Assembly: GCA_002282385.1 (NCBI GenBank)
Contig: NCJG01000001.1
Coordinates: forward strand, 434,001-498,000
Direction: 5' to 3'
DNA from: Sphingomonadales bacterium 39-57-19
GTDB lineage: Bacteria > Pseudomonadota > Alphaproteobacteria > Sphingomonadales > Sphingomonadaceae
Length of the DNA: 64,000 nt
Shown here: positions 28,070-36,630 of the stretch, piece by piece
Numbering within the stretch: position 1 is the stretch's first letter
Layout: each line of letters starts with the position of its first letter
Notes under the pieces: generated by a model
Databases searched by the model: none
What the model was told of the DNA's origin: nothing
What the model saw: the letters and a program-made list of their open reading frames with translations, nothing else
Program-made: the position numbers and the translations under genes

Positions 28070-29470
28070 TTAGACGCTGTAAGCGATTTCAAAGTCGCCC
28101 CAGCGGCGTCCATTTATGCGCAGTGGGACATATACGTTACGCATGACCTTGTAAGAATGGCCGTCGCCTTCGTGGCGAAATACGGCCATCATATAATCCT
28201 GCTCGCTTGTTTTCGCAGGGATATCCACCGGATCCTGAATAACGCGGCCGTTGCGGCAATATTTAGTGTCATGCGCGATATCGCCCGTTGGCGGCCGCGA
28301 CAGTTCTTTCAACTGTACGGGTAAGAAGCCCTTTAGGCTGCTGCACACCACCGACGTTATTTCGTCGGGATTGCTGTCTTTGACGGCTTCAATAAATGGC
28401 TGCCAATGTTGTTCCGCCCATGGTGTAAGCTTCGATGTAAAGCGCGGCGGATTGCTGCCTTCGATGAGACGCAGATCGGTATCAAACAGCGCCTCTAACG
28501 TCAGTGTACCATCCGCGATTGCGGCCTCGGTCAATGCTTTTACTTCTTCGGCCTTTTGGCGGGCAAGCTCGACAAATTCGCTATCGCGCTTTGACAAACC
28601 GCTGTGCACAATATGGTCAAACATCTTGTTTGCCTGCAATTCCAGACCGCCGATCTGGCTATGCGCACGCACAACAGCCGTAAACATTTCGCCATTGGCG
28701 CCTTCGACCGCATCACGAACATTTTGCGAATCGACCAGCCCACGGTGAATTTGTGCGGTGCTGTACGCAATCTCACGGTTGTGATCACCTACCTTGGCAA
28801 CGACATCGCTCACGCCATAAATGAGCTCTTGAAGGCTCGCAAACTGCTCTTGCGCGGCGCCGCTTGTCGATACACCCTCCTCGATTTCTACGACAAATTT
28901 CGCGGCTTCATGCGAAAGAGAGTTCACGGTTCCAGTTATTTCCACCGCAGCGCGCCGCGTATCATGCGCCAGCTTTTTGACTTCAGCTGCCACGACCGCG
29001 AACGTCTGCCCAGCGGCACCCGCCTTTTCCGCCTCAATCGCGGCGTTAAGCGCCAGCATGTTGGTCGTGCGCGCAATCGAATCAATTGATTGCGACACCC
29101 GCTTCACTTGCTCCATCGCTGCTGCAAAACCGGTGATATGCGAACCAAGGCTCATGATGAGACTGATCAGTTCCGAAAAGCTCGCCAGTGATAGCTGAAC
29201 TGTTTCATGCCCCGTCTTCAGCTTTGCGACAGCGGCTTCCGCCAAATTCCTTGCATCTCGGGTCGCCAGCGCAACCTCCGCAATGTCCGCATCAAGTGCT
29301 TGCGTAAGCTCGGTCATCTCGCCGTGCCTTGCCTTAAGCCAGTCTGCGGATTGTAGCGCCTGTTCGAGCACACCTGCAGCTTCGGCACAGCCCACGGTAA
29401 CCTCACCGCATATCTGTGCGGTTTCGTGGATCCAGTGATTTTCACTCAATGCAACTTTTTCCATTTTCAT
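28070..29470 (-). CDS. Soluble methyl-accepting chemotaxis-type receptor with C-terminal sensor region
   Basis: A 466-residue cytoplasmic receptor with no membrane helix. The central part (about residues 60-260) is the MCP signalling coiled coil with the conserved hairpin tip SIARTTNMLALNAAIEAEKA and GQTFAVVAAEVKKLAHDTRR, which binds CheA and CheW. The C-terminal third (about 320-466) resembles the sensor tail of alphaproteobacterial cytoplasmic receptors, with KYCRNGRVIQDP, YMMAVFRHEGDGHSYKVM and a final RRWGDFEIAYSV. The signal is unknown. An alternative start at residue 3 (MEKVALSE) is possible. No che genes are nearby; it is convergent with the MoxR gene and divergent from the VWA gene. 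Confidence 0.85.
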   Translation of the reverse strand: MKMEKVALSENHWIHETAQICGEVTVGCAEAAGVLEQALQSADWLKARHGEMTELTQALDADIAEVALATRDARNLAEAAVAKLKTGHETVQLSLASFSELISLIMSLGSHITGFAAAMEQVKRVSQSIDSIARTTNMLALNAAIEAEKAGAAGQTFAVVAAEVKKLAHDTRRAAVEITGTVNSLSHEAAKFVVEIEEGVSTSGAAQEQFASLQELIYGVSDVVAKVGDHNREIAYSTAQIHRGLVDSQNVRDAVEGANGEMFTAVVRAHSQIGGLELQANKMFDHIVHSGLSKRDSEFVELARQKAEEVKALTEAAIADGTLTLEALFDTDLRLIEGSNPPRFTSKLTPWAEQHWQPFIEAVKDSNPDEITSVVCSSLKGFLPVQLKELSRPPTGDIAHDTKYCRNGRVIQDPVDIPAKTSEQDYMMAVFRHEGDGHSYKVMRNVYVPLRINGRRWGDFEIAYSV

Positions 29471-29606
29471 GGCTTTGGCACCTTGTTCTGTCGTTTGTAA
29501 CGGGGCCTACCCCAATATGGTTATCACAGAGTTAATCGCCGGTTGTTGACGGCGCGTGTCGAAACAGCCAAAAGCTTTAACTGTTCAATTAAACAGGAGC
29601 CTGCCG

Positions 29607-30791
29607 GTGTTTTTCTCATTCATGGAAGAGTTGCGGTCCGCCGGTATATCCGCTTCATTGAAGGAGCACCTTGCTCTGCTCGCCGCTTTGGATGCGGATG
29701 TTATCGACCAAAGCCCCGAAGAATTTTATTATTTGGCCCGCGCCACACTGGTGAAAGACGAAGCGCTTTTGGACCGTTTCGACCAAGTATTTGGCAAGGT
29801 TTTCAAAGGCATATTCACTGAATATGGCCAGAACGATGTCGATGTACCCGCCGATTGGTTAAAGGCGATTGCCGAGAAATATCTGTCGCCAGAGGAAATG
29901 GCGAAGATCGAAAAAATGGGCAGCTGGGACGAGCTCATGGAGACGCTGAAAAAGCGGCTCGAGGAACAGGAAAAGCGCCACGAAGGCGGCAACAAATGGG
30001 TCGGAACCGGCGGCACATCACCTTATGGCAATTCGGGCTACAATCCCGAAGGCGTCCGCATTGGCGGCGAATCCAAGCACAAGCGCGCCGTAAAGGTTTG
30101 GGACAAGCGCGAATTCCAGAATTTGGACAATACGCGCGAGTTGGGCACCCGCAACATCAAGATCGCGATGCGCCGGCTGCGCCGCTTTGCCCGCGATGGC
30201 GCGGTTGAAGAGCTCGATATTGACGGCACAATCAACGGCACAGCGCGCAAAGGATGGTTGGACATTCAAATGCGCCCCGAACGCCGTAACGCGATCAAGG
30301 TGTTGCTGATGCTGGACGTCGGCGGGTCCATGGATCCGTTTATCAAACTTTGTGAAGAACTCTTCAGTGCGGCCACTAGTGAGTTCAAAAACTTAGAATT
30401 TTTCTATTTCCACAACTGTCCATATGAAGGCGTGTGGAAAGACAATAAGCGCAGGTTCAGCGAACGCACACCGATGTGGGATCTGCTGCACAAATTCCCC
30501 CACGACTATAAAGTGGTCATGGTCGGCGATGCGTCGATGAGCCCCTATGAAATCACGCATCCCGGCGGATCGGTTGAGCATTTCAACGAAGAATCCGGTG
30601 CTGTCTGGATGAACCGGATTACGAACACCTATCCCGCCACGGTCTGGCTTAACCCTGTGCCCGAAAAGCAATGGGGTTATTCGCAGTCCACGAAAATCAT
30701 CAAGGAATTGATGAACGACCGGATGTACCCGTTGACGCTGGAAGGTCTTGATGACGCGATGCGCGAATTAAGTCGGAAGCACGGGCACTAA
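29607..30791 (+). CDS. VWA domain protein (CoxE-like), partner of MoxR ATPase
   Basis: A 394-residue protein of the family annotated as VWA containing CoxE-like. The start is a GTG at 29607 with AGGAG seven bases before it, giving MFFSFMEELRSAGISASL; the open frame reaches back to 29556 without such a site. Residues 100-150 carry a Glu/Lys-rich helix and a Gly-rich turn. The von Willebrand domain begins VLLMLDVGGSMDPF: the MIDAS DxSxS motif reads DVGGS, lacking the first serine, so metal binding may be altered. Downstream DYKVVMVGDASMSPYEI contributes the acidic residue of the MIDAS cleft. It probably works with the MoxR ATPase at 27212. Confidence 0.87.
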   Translation: MFFSFMEELRSAGISASLKEHLALLAALDADVIDQSPEEFYYLARATLVKDEALLDRFDQVFGKVFKGIFTEYGQNDVDVPADWLKAIAEKYLSPEEMAKIEKMGSWDELMETLKKRLEEQEKRHEGGNKWVGTGGTSPYGNSGYNPEGVRIGGESKHKRAVKVWDKREFQNLDNTRELGTRNIKIAMRRLRRFARDGAVEELDIDGTINGTARKGWLDIQMRPERRNAIKVLLMLDVGGSMDPFIKLCEELFSAATSEFKNLEFFYFHNCPYEGVWKDNKRRFSERTPMWDLLHKFPHDYKVVMVGDASMSPYEITHPGGSVEHFNEESGAVWMNRITNTYPATVWLNPVPEKQWGYSQSTKIIKELMNDRMYPLTLEGLDDAMRELSRKHGH

Positions 30792-31987
30792 TATAGCAGA
30801 TATTGCGCGCGTTTCTCTCGCCAATCCTGTTCATCGGCTGACGTCATTGCGTCCAGGTCATCTGGCGTGCTGCCGGGTGCATCCACCCATTCACGCAAGG
30901 CCGAGCCGCCGTTAATCACGTCAATGGCGAGCTTGCCGAATTCATATTCATACGGGAAGTCGCGCCACAGATCATATTCGGGATAGAGCCGCCGGATAGC
31001 CTTGAATGCCAATGCCTGGATCCGCCAAGGTTGGAACGCGTCATGGTCATATGATGGACCTTCTGCGTGGATGTGCACACCATGACACAATTGGTGCACA
31101 TGCTTGTGGAATGTCGGCTCGAACCAAATTTCCCGAAGCGTGCAGCCATTCAGCCATTGCGGCGCAAACGCCCGCATTTCGGCAATTACATCGCGCGCGT
31201 TAATGTCCGGCGCGCCGAATATCTCCAGCGGACGGGTCGTTCCCCTGCCCTCTGACAACGTCGCTCCCTCCAGCAACACGGTGCCCGCATAAGCGCGCGC
31301 CATGTTGATGTTTGCCGCATTGGGGCTTGGGTTGATCCATATCCGATCGGCAGGCCAGCCAAATCCGGGTGCCGCGTCTGGTTCATAACCCGCCATTTCA
31401 ATAACGCGGTAATCGACGTCGATCTTGTAATGATCGATAAACCAATGCCCGATCTCACCCAAGGTCATGCCGTGCCGCATGGGCATCGGGCCCGCGCCAA
31501 CAAAGCTTTCCCAACCCTTTTGCAGCGTCAGCCCTTCTACGGGGCGGCCAGCAGGGTTCGGGCGATCCAACACCCAAACCGATTTGCCATGCGCGGCAGA
31601 CGCCTCAAGCACATACAGCAGCGTCGTAATAAACGTATAAATCCGGCAGCCCAGATCCTGAAGGTCGATCAGGATGACATCAAAAGTCTCCATAGACTCG
31701 ACGGAAGGGCGCCGCACTTCGCCATAGAGGCTGAATATCGGGATACCGAGGACAGGGTCGGTGAAGTCGGGTGACTCCATCATATTGTCTTGCTTATCAC
31801 CCCGAAGACCATGTTGGGGGCCAAAGGCAGAGGTCACCTGAACATCGTCGAGCGCAGCCAATGCGTCCAGTGCGTGCGTCAGGTCTGCTGTCACAGAAGC
31901 TGGATGGGCCAGTAACGCGACACGTTTACCCGCCAATGGCTTGCGAAGTTCTGGCTCCGTGAGGAGGCGATCAATTCCAAATTTCAT
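30788..31987 (-). CDS. namZ: Exo-beta-N-acetylmuramidase NamZ-like (DUF1343)
   Basis: A 399-residue protein of the DUF1343 family, whose Bacillus member NamZ releases MurNAc from the non-reducing ends of peptidoglycan chains. Motifs: RVALLAHPASVTADLTHALD, the family signature FGPQHGLRGDKQDNM, VILIDLQDLGCRIYTFITTL, WVLDRPNPAGRPVEG, and GATLSEGRGTTRPLEIFGAP. I see no signal peptide. ATG at 31987 overlaps the preceding DOMON-like gene's stop as ATGA, so the two are translationally coupled; the longer frame to 32023 is not used. Amino-sugar recycling genes amgK and murU lie at 56.5-58.2 kb. Gene symbol is by family only. Confidence 0.82.
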   Translation of the reverse strand: MKFGIDRLLTEPELRKPLAGKRVALLAHPASVTADLTHALDALAALDDVQVTSAFGPQHGLRGDKQDNMMESPDFTDPVLGIPIFSLYGEVRRPSVESMETFDVILIDLQDLGCRIYTFITTLLYVLEASAAHGKSVWVLDRPNPAGRPVEGLTLQKGWESFVGAGPMPMRHGMTLGEIGHWFIDHYKIDVDYRVIEMAGYEPDAAPGFGWPADRIWINPSPNAANINMARAYAGTVLLEGATLSEGRGTTRPLEIFGAPDINARDVIAEMRAFAPQWLNGCTLREIWFEPTFHKHVHQLCHGVHIHAEGPSYDHDAFQPWRIQALAFKAIRRLYPEYDLWRDFPYEYEFGKLAIDVINGGSALREWVDAPGSTPDDLDAMTSADEQDWREKRAQYLLY

Positions 31988-32544
31988 GCCGCGCTTCGTG
32001 CCTCCAGTTGCAAGGCAAAGCAATCCTTATGATGAAAATCCGCTTTCCCCGGTGGGTGCGCGAGTGCCCAATAGGCGGTACGTCCGTCCTTGTCCGCAAT
32101 AACGGCACTGAACCCCGCCGCCAAATCCACCGTTCGCAAAGATTCGGGCAGGTCCACGGTGACCGTCATTTCGAATATGCCCTCCCCCGCGGTGCAGTTT
32201 ATCTGCGGCGGCGCGCAGGCAAGCTCCGTCATGCCTTCGCGGTATCCGGTAAAGGCATAGGCCGCCCATTGCCCCGACGGCGCGAAGTTGAATTCGACAT
32301 AGCCGCCTTCATCGGCAGGGCCGCAAAACAATTCAAAACATGTGCCTTTCCAAAGTCCGTCGGTGCGTTCCCGTTGCGTAGCTTCAGGGAAATGTACCCC
32401 GTCGATTACCCCGTGCAGCGTGTATTTTATCTGCAAACGACCGTCTTCGGCACGATCAACGTGCACGGCGATAGCGTCGACAAAGCCCTTTTCGCTCAGT
32501 GGATGACATTGAAGCGCCGTTTCCGTCATCGAAATATTGGCCAA
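31984..32544 (-). CDS. DOMON-like domain protein
   Basis: A 186-residue protein matching the DOMON-like family found in proteobacteria, a beta-sandwich fold thought to bind sugars or haem. Visible: LQIKYTLHGVIDGVHFPEAT, RTDGLWKGTCFELFCGPADE, a GGYVEFNFAPSGQWAAYAFT strand pair, and a C-terminal TAYWALAHPPGKADFHHKDC. The two His and Cys near the end are conserved-looking. No signal peptide. Coupled by ATGA to the NamZ-like gene, suggesting a joint role, perhaps with sugar fragments of the wall. Start at 32544; an in-frame ATG at 32529 is an alternative. Divergent from tyrS (33 bases). Confidence 0.75.
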   Translation of the reverse strand: MANISMTETALQCHPLSEKGFVDAIAVHVDRAEDGRLQIKYTLHGVIDGVHFPEATQRERTDGLWKGTCFELFCGPADEGGYVEFNFAPSGQWAAYAFTGYREGMTELACAPPQINCTAGEGIFEMTVTVDLPESLRTVDLAAGFSAVIADKDGRTAYWALAHPPGKADFHHKDCFALQLEARSAA

Positions 32545-32576
32545 TGTCGAAACTCCATGCTAGGCGCTAACGCGCT

Positions 32577-33803
32577 ATGACTGCTTATAAATCTGATCTT
32601 CTTCGCCAGCTTGATGCACGCGGCTACATCCACCAAACAACCGACGCGGCGGCGCTTGATGCGCTTGCGTCCAAAGAGATTGTTCCGGGATATATCGGCT
32701 TCGATGCAACTGCGCCATCGCTTCATGTCGGAAATCTGGTGTCCATCATGTTGCTGCGCAGATTGCAGCAGGCTGGCCATAAGCCCGTCGTGGTCATGGG
32801 CGGCGGCACGACGCGTATTGGTGATCCGACGGGTAAAGACGAAGTCCGCAAGATGCTGACCGATGAAACCATCGAAGCCAACATATCGTCGATACGCAAT
32901 GCGTTTGAGCAGTTTTTGACCTTTGGCGATGGCCCGACCGATGCCGTGATGGTCAACAACCATGACTGGTTGGGTCAGTTGGGATATATCAAACTGCTGC
33001 AAGAAGTTGGCACCCATTTTACCGTCAACCGGATGCTGACATTTGATTCGGTGAAGCTGCGGCTTGAACGCGAACAGCCCATGACCTTCCTTGAATTCAA
33101 CTATATGATCTTGCAAGGATATGACTTCCGTCATCTCAGCAAGACGATGGGCGTCCGTTTGCAAATGGGTGGATCGGACCAATGGGGCAACATCATCAAC
33201 GGCATGGAATTGGCGCGCCGGATGGACGGTGCAGAGGTGTTCGGCCTAACAACGCCGCTGATCACCAAAGCCGATGGATCAAAAATGGGCAAGTCCGTTT
33301 CTGGCGCGGTCTGGCTCAATCGCGAACAGCTGCCTGATTATGATTATTGGCAGTTCTGGCGCAATACGGACGACCGCGACGTCGGCAAGTTCCTGCGCCT
33401 TTTCACCGATTTGCCGCTCGACGAGATCGAACGTTTGGAATCGCTTGCGGGTTCCGAAATTAACATCGCCAAGATAGCATTGGCGAACGCCGCAACAGAA
33501 TTGTGCCGTGGTGCAGAAGCATCTGCGCTTGCCGCTGAAACGGCCCGAAAAACCTTTGAAGAAGGAACGTCAGGCGGCGATTTGCCAACGATTGACGTCA
33601 GTACAGAGATTTCGGTGATTGACGCGTTGGTGGCGCTGAATTTCGTGGCGTCCAAAAAAGAAGCGCGCAGAATGATTCAAGGCGGCGGCGCGCGGGTTGC
33701 CGATGCGGCGATTACGGACGAAAATGCGATGATTTCTGCAAAGGCTGAACCGGTCAAAATTTCTGCTGGCAAGAAAAAGCACGGCCTCATTCGCTTCGGA
33801 TAA
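32577..33803 (+). CDS. tyrS: Tyrosyl-tRNA synthetase
   Basis: TyrS charges tRNA-Tyr. The 408-residue protein has the class I signatures: the HIGH-like motif in FDATAPSLHVGNLVSIM, YMILQGYDFRHLS and the tyrosine-pocket LQMGGSDQWGNI, the KMSKS-like ADGSKMGKSVSGAV, and a C-terminal S4 RNA-binding domain (ALVALNFVASKKEARRMIQG). Nothing unusual in length or motifs. The start ATG at 32577 directly follows the gap shared with the divergent DOMON-like gene. Confidence 0.97.
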   Translation: MTAYKSDLLRQLDARGYIHQTTDAAALDALASKEIVPGYIGFDATAPSLHVGNLVSIMLLRRLQQAGHKPVVVMGGGTTRIGDPTGKDEVRKMLTDETIEANISSIRNAFEQFLTFGDGPTDAVMVNNHDWLGQLGYIKLLQEVGTHFTVNRMLTFDSVKLRLEREQPMTFLEFNYMILQGYDFRHLSKTMGVRLQMGGSDQWGNIINGMELARRMDGAEVFGLTTPLITKADGSKMGKSVSGAVWLNREQLPDYDYWQFWRNTDDRDVGKFLRLFTDLPLDEIERLESLAGSEINIAKIALANAATELCRGAEASALAAETARKTFEEGTSGGDLPTIDVSTEISVIDALVALNFVASKKEARRMIQGGGARVADAAITDENAMISAKAEPVKISAGKKKHGLIRFG

Positions 33804-33901
33804 GCGCGTCGGTAAAATTGTGAAGCGTGGCTTTACCAAATCTTTGGAACTTGGCGGTATGTTGATTAACCAACACCAACTACCGCACGAGGCCACAAAA
33901 T

Positions 33902-34225
33902 ATGGCGCAAGCAGTTCCGAACCCTGATCTGGATTTCCGCATTGCGGCCCGTCACCGCGCGAACCACACCGTCATAGCCGAGAGTAAATTGCGCGGCGAC
34001 ACGCAAATTCACATCATCAACGTCTCCGCGCATGGCTTCATGATCGACGATAACCCCGGCTTCGAACGTGGGGAGCGCGTCGAACTTCGGTTGCCCGTCA
34101 TTGGCAGAATCGAGGCGCTGGTTATCTGGACGTCTGACAAGCGGGCCGGTTTTCAGTTTGAACGCGTGCTACGTTTGCCCAATTTTCTTGGGCTGCTTGA
34201 AATCATCTCGCCAAAGCTGCGCTAA
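33902..34225 (+). CDS. PilZ domain protein
   Basis: A 107-residue single-domain PilZ protein, the family that binds cyclic di-GMP. The RxxxR-like element lies in FRIAARHRANHTVIAES and the second half of the motif in IINVSAHGFMIDDN, close to the (D/N)xSxxG consensus. A strand pair ends with VIWTSDKRAGFQFERV. Such stand-alone PilZ proteins often act in motility or envelope control. It is convergent with recG, overlapping by four bases at the stops. Confidence 0.85.
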   Translation: MAQAVPNPDLDFRIAARHRANHTVIAESKLRGDTQIHIINVSAHGFMIDDNPGFERGERVELRLPVIGRIEALVIWTSDKRAGFQFERVLRLPNFLGLLEIISPKLR

Positions 34226-36282
34226 CCGCCGCGAAGCGTCGCCACACCGGCATCTCGTTCAAACAGATATAGCGCCACACGGGCAGCCTGCCCCCGCGGA
34301 CCATCAAGCCCGCCATCGCGTTCCAACAAAAGCCGCGCATCATCTGCCGCAACGCCGATAAGTTCGCGTACCTGCTCCGGCGTGGCAACGCGAAATGGGC
34401 TGTCGCCAGACTGACGCGTTCCCAGCAATTCGCCGGCACCGCGCAGCTTAAGGTCTTCCTCGGCGATCCGAAATCCGTCATTGGTTTCGCGCATAAGCGC
34501 AAGACGCGCGCGCGCTGTCTCACCAATTTGGGTCGTGCGCACCAGAATACAGACTGATTTCTCTGACCCACGACCGACGCGACCGCGCAGCTGATGCAAT
34601 TGCGCAAGGCCAAAGCGATCCGCGGCCTCGATAACCATCAGGCTGGCATTGGGCACATCAACGCCAACTTCGATGACCGTCGTCGCCACCAGCAATCGTG
34701 TTTCACCCGCAACGAAGCGTTCCATTACCGCGTCTTTTTCCGCACCCCGCATACGCCCGTGCACCAACGCCACCTGCGGTCCAAAACGTAAGCGGAGCAT
34801 TTCTGCGCGCTGTTCGGCAGCGGCAAGGTCACTCTTGTCGCTTTCTTCGACCAACGGGCACACCCAAAACGCCTGTTTCCCGGCAGCGAGATGGCGCGCA
34901 ACGCCATCAATCAATTCAGCAAGCCTGTCCTGCGACATGACGCGTGTTTCAACGGGCGTACGACCGGGCGGAAGCTCATCAAGGATCGAACTGTCCATTT
35001 CACCATAAGCCGCGAGCGCGAGGCTGCGCGGGATTGGCGTTGCCGTCATGACCAGCAGATGCGGAACGCCCCTGCCCTTGCGCGACAGCATGAGCCGCTG
35101 GGAAACGCCGAAACGATGCTGCTCATCGATAACAGCCACGGCAAGCGACTTGTATGTAACAGCCTCTTGGAAAATCGCATGCGTGCCGACGAGTATGTGA
35201 ACCGAACCGTCGGCCAGCCCCATCAACGTTGCTTCGCGCAGGCTGCCCTTTTCGCGGCCCGTTAGGATTGCAATATTCACGGGCATCCCCGCCAGCAGCT
35301 TTTGAAGACCAGCATAATGCTGGCGCGCCAAAATTTCGGTTGGCGCCAACATCGCCGCCTGCATCCCCGACTCCACCGCACGCAGCAATGCCATGAGCGC
35401 AACCATCGTCTTACCCGCGCCGACATCCCCTTGCAGCAAGCGCAACATCGGCCGTGATTGCGCCAAGTCCCCTTCAATTTCGGCAATGGCGCGTTGCTGC
35501 GCACCCGTCAGCGCAAATGGCAGCTTCAAGAGCGAGATTAACGAGCCATCACCCGCCACGGGCACAGCCGTACGTTTGTCCATCGCCGCGCGGATAAGCC
35601 GCATGGCGAGCTGATTGCTGAACAATTCATCATAAGCCAGCCTATCGCGCACGGACTGGTCGTCCCTGCGATGCACGCTTCCCATCGCCGCCGTCCAGTT
35701 GGGCCAAGTCCGGCCAGCGACTAAAGTTGGCTCAATCCATTCGGGCAGGTCGGGCACATCCTGCAATGCGGCCCCCGCAAGTTGCCCCATGCGTTTGTTG
35801 GTCAGTCCATCCGAGAGCGGATAAATAGGCTCGGCAAGGCCAGGTGACGTATCGCTGTCGACGGGAACGACATGATCAGGGTGCACCATTTGCAATTCGT
35901 CGCCATAGCGTTCTAGCTTGCCCGAAATGATCCGTTTCTCGCCAACAGGCAGTTGCTTGCGCGCCCATCCACCATTGCGGCCGAAAAATGTGAGCGTCAG
36001 ATAGTTTCCGGCGACATCCGCAACGAATATCCGCAATGGTGCGCGCGCGTTGTTGCTGTTGCGGTGGTCCATGACTGTGACGGTAACGATGATGTTGCTG
36101 CCAACATCGGCGACATCCAGCAAGGAAACCGCCTTGCGATAGGTCCAGTTGGCGGGAAAATGATACAGCACATCCTTCACCCGCTCGAGCCCCAGTCGCT
36201 CAAGAGGCTTTGCCAGACCAGGGCCGACGCCTTTCATGGCGCGAACTTCTGCAAATAACGGATTGAGTATATCGGGACGCAT
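34222..36282 (-). CDS. recG: ATP-dependent DNA helicase RecG
   Basis: RecG remodels stalled forks and D-loops. The 686-residue protein has the N-terminal OB-fold wedge domain (to about residue 200), then a superfamily 2 helicase: Walker A RLLQGDVGAGKTMVALMA, motif Ia APTEILARQHYAGL, a DExH-like VIDEQHRFGVSQRL, motif III LVMTATPIPRSLAL, motif V LLVATTVIEVGVDVPNASLM and motif VI QLRGRVGRGSEKS. Convergent with the PilZ gene and divergent from sdhE. Complete. Confidence 0.97.
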   Translation of the reverse strand: MRPDILNPLFAEVRAMKGVGPGLAKPLERLGLERVKDVLYHFPANWTYRKAVSLLDVADVGSNIIVTVTVMDHRNSNNARAPLRIFVADVAGNYLTLTFFGRNGGWARKQLPVGEKRIISGKLERYGDELQMVHPDHVVPVDSDTSPGLAEPIYPLSDGLTNKRMGQLAGAALQDVPDLPEWIEPTLVAGRTWPNWTAAMGSVHRRDDQSVRDRLAYDELFSNQLAMRLIRAAMDKRTAVPVAGDGSLISLLKLPFALTGAQQRAIAEIEGDLAQSRPMLRLLQGDVGAGKTMVALMALLRAVESGMQAAMLAPTEILARQHYAGLQKLLAGMPVNIAILTGREKGSLREATLMGLADGSVHILVGTHAIFQEAVTYKSLAVAVIDEQHRFGVSQRLMLSRKGRGVPHLLVMTATPIPRSLALAAYGEMDSSILDELPPGRTPVETRVMSQDRLAELIDGVARHLAAGKQAFWVCPLVEESDKSDLAAAEQRAEMLRLRFGPQVALVHGRMRGAEKDAVMERFVAGETRLLVATTVIEVGVDVPNASLMVIEAADRFGLAQLHQLRGRVGRGSEKSVCILVRTTQIGETARARLALMRETNDGFRIAEEDLKLRGAGELLGTRQSGDSPFRVATPEQVRELIGVAADDARLLLERDGGLDGPRGQAARVALYLFERDAGVATLRGG

Positions 36283-36342
36283 GACTAGGGCCGCTTATAA
36301 CCCGCAAATCATTTCACGCCACCAGCATAAAGGATGCGTTAC

Positions 36343-36630
36343 ATGGACGCTGACCCATATCGTCGCAAACTGCATTATCGTGCACATCACCGCGGCACGC
36401 GCGAAGCGGACGCCATGGTCGGCGGCTTTTTCGACCAATGCTCCGCCAACTGGGGCGAGGTCGAATATGAATGGTTCGAACGTTTGATTGATGAGGAAGA
36501 TGTCGACATCATGGCGTGGGCGCTTGGCACCGCACCGCCCGACCCTGCCTTTGCGGGGCCATTGATGGATCAACTGATGCAGCTGAATTTCATCACGCTG
36601 CCTGAAGGGCTTAGCACCCAAAACCCATGA
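36343..36630 (+). CDS. sdhE: Succinate dehydrogenase assembly factor SdhE
   Basis: A 95-residue protein that assists FAD attachment to succinate dehydrogenase flavoprotein. The conserved element is KLHYRAHHRGTREADAMVGG, with RG followed by E close to the family RGxxE motif, then WFERLIDEEDVDIMAWALG. ATG at 36343 is chosen because AAAGGA lies eight bases before it; an earlier ATG at 36334 overlaps that site. It overlaps mfd by four bases (ATGA); this sdhE-mfd pair recurs in alphaproteobacteria. Confidence 0.9.
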   Translation: MDADPYRRKLHYRAHHRGTREADAMVGGFFDQCSANWGEVEYEWFERLIDEEDVDIMAWALGTAPPDPAFAGPLMDQLMQLNFITLPEGLSTQNP

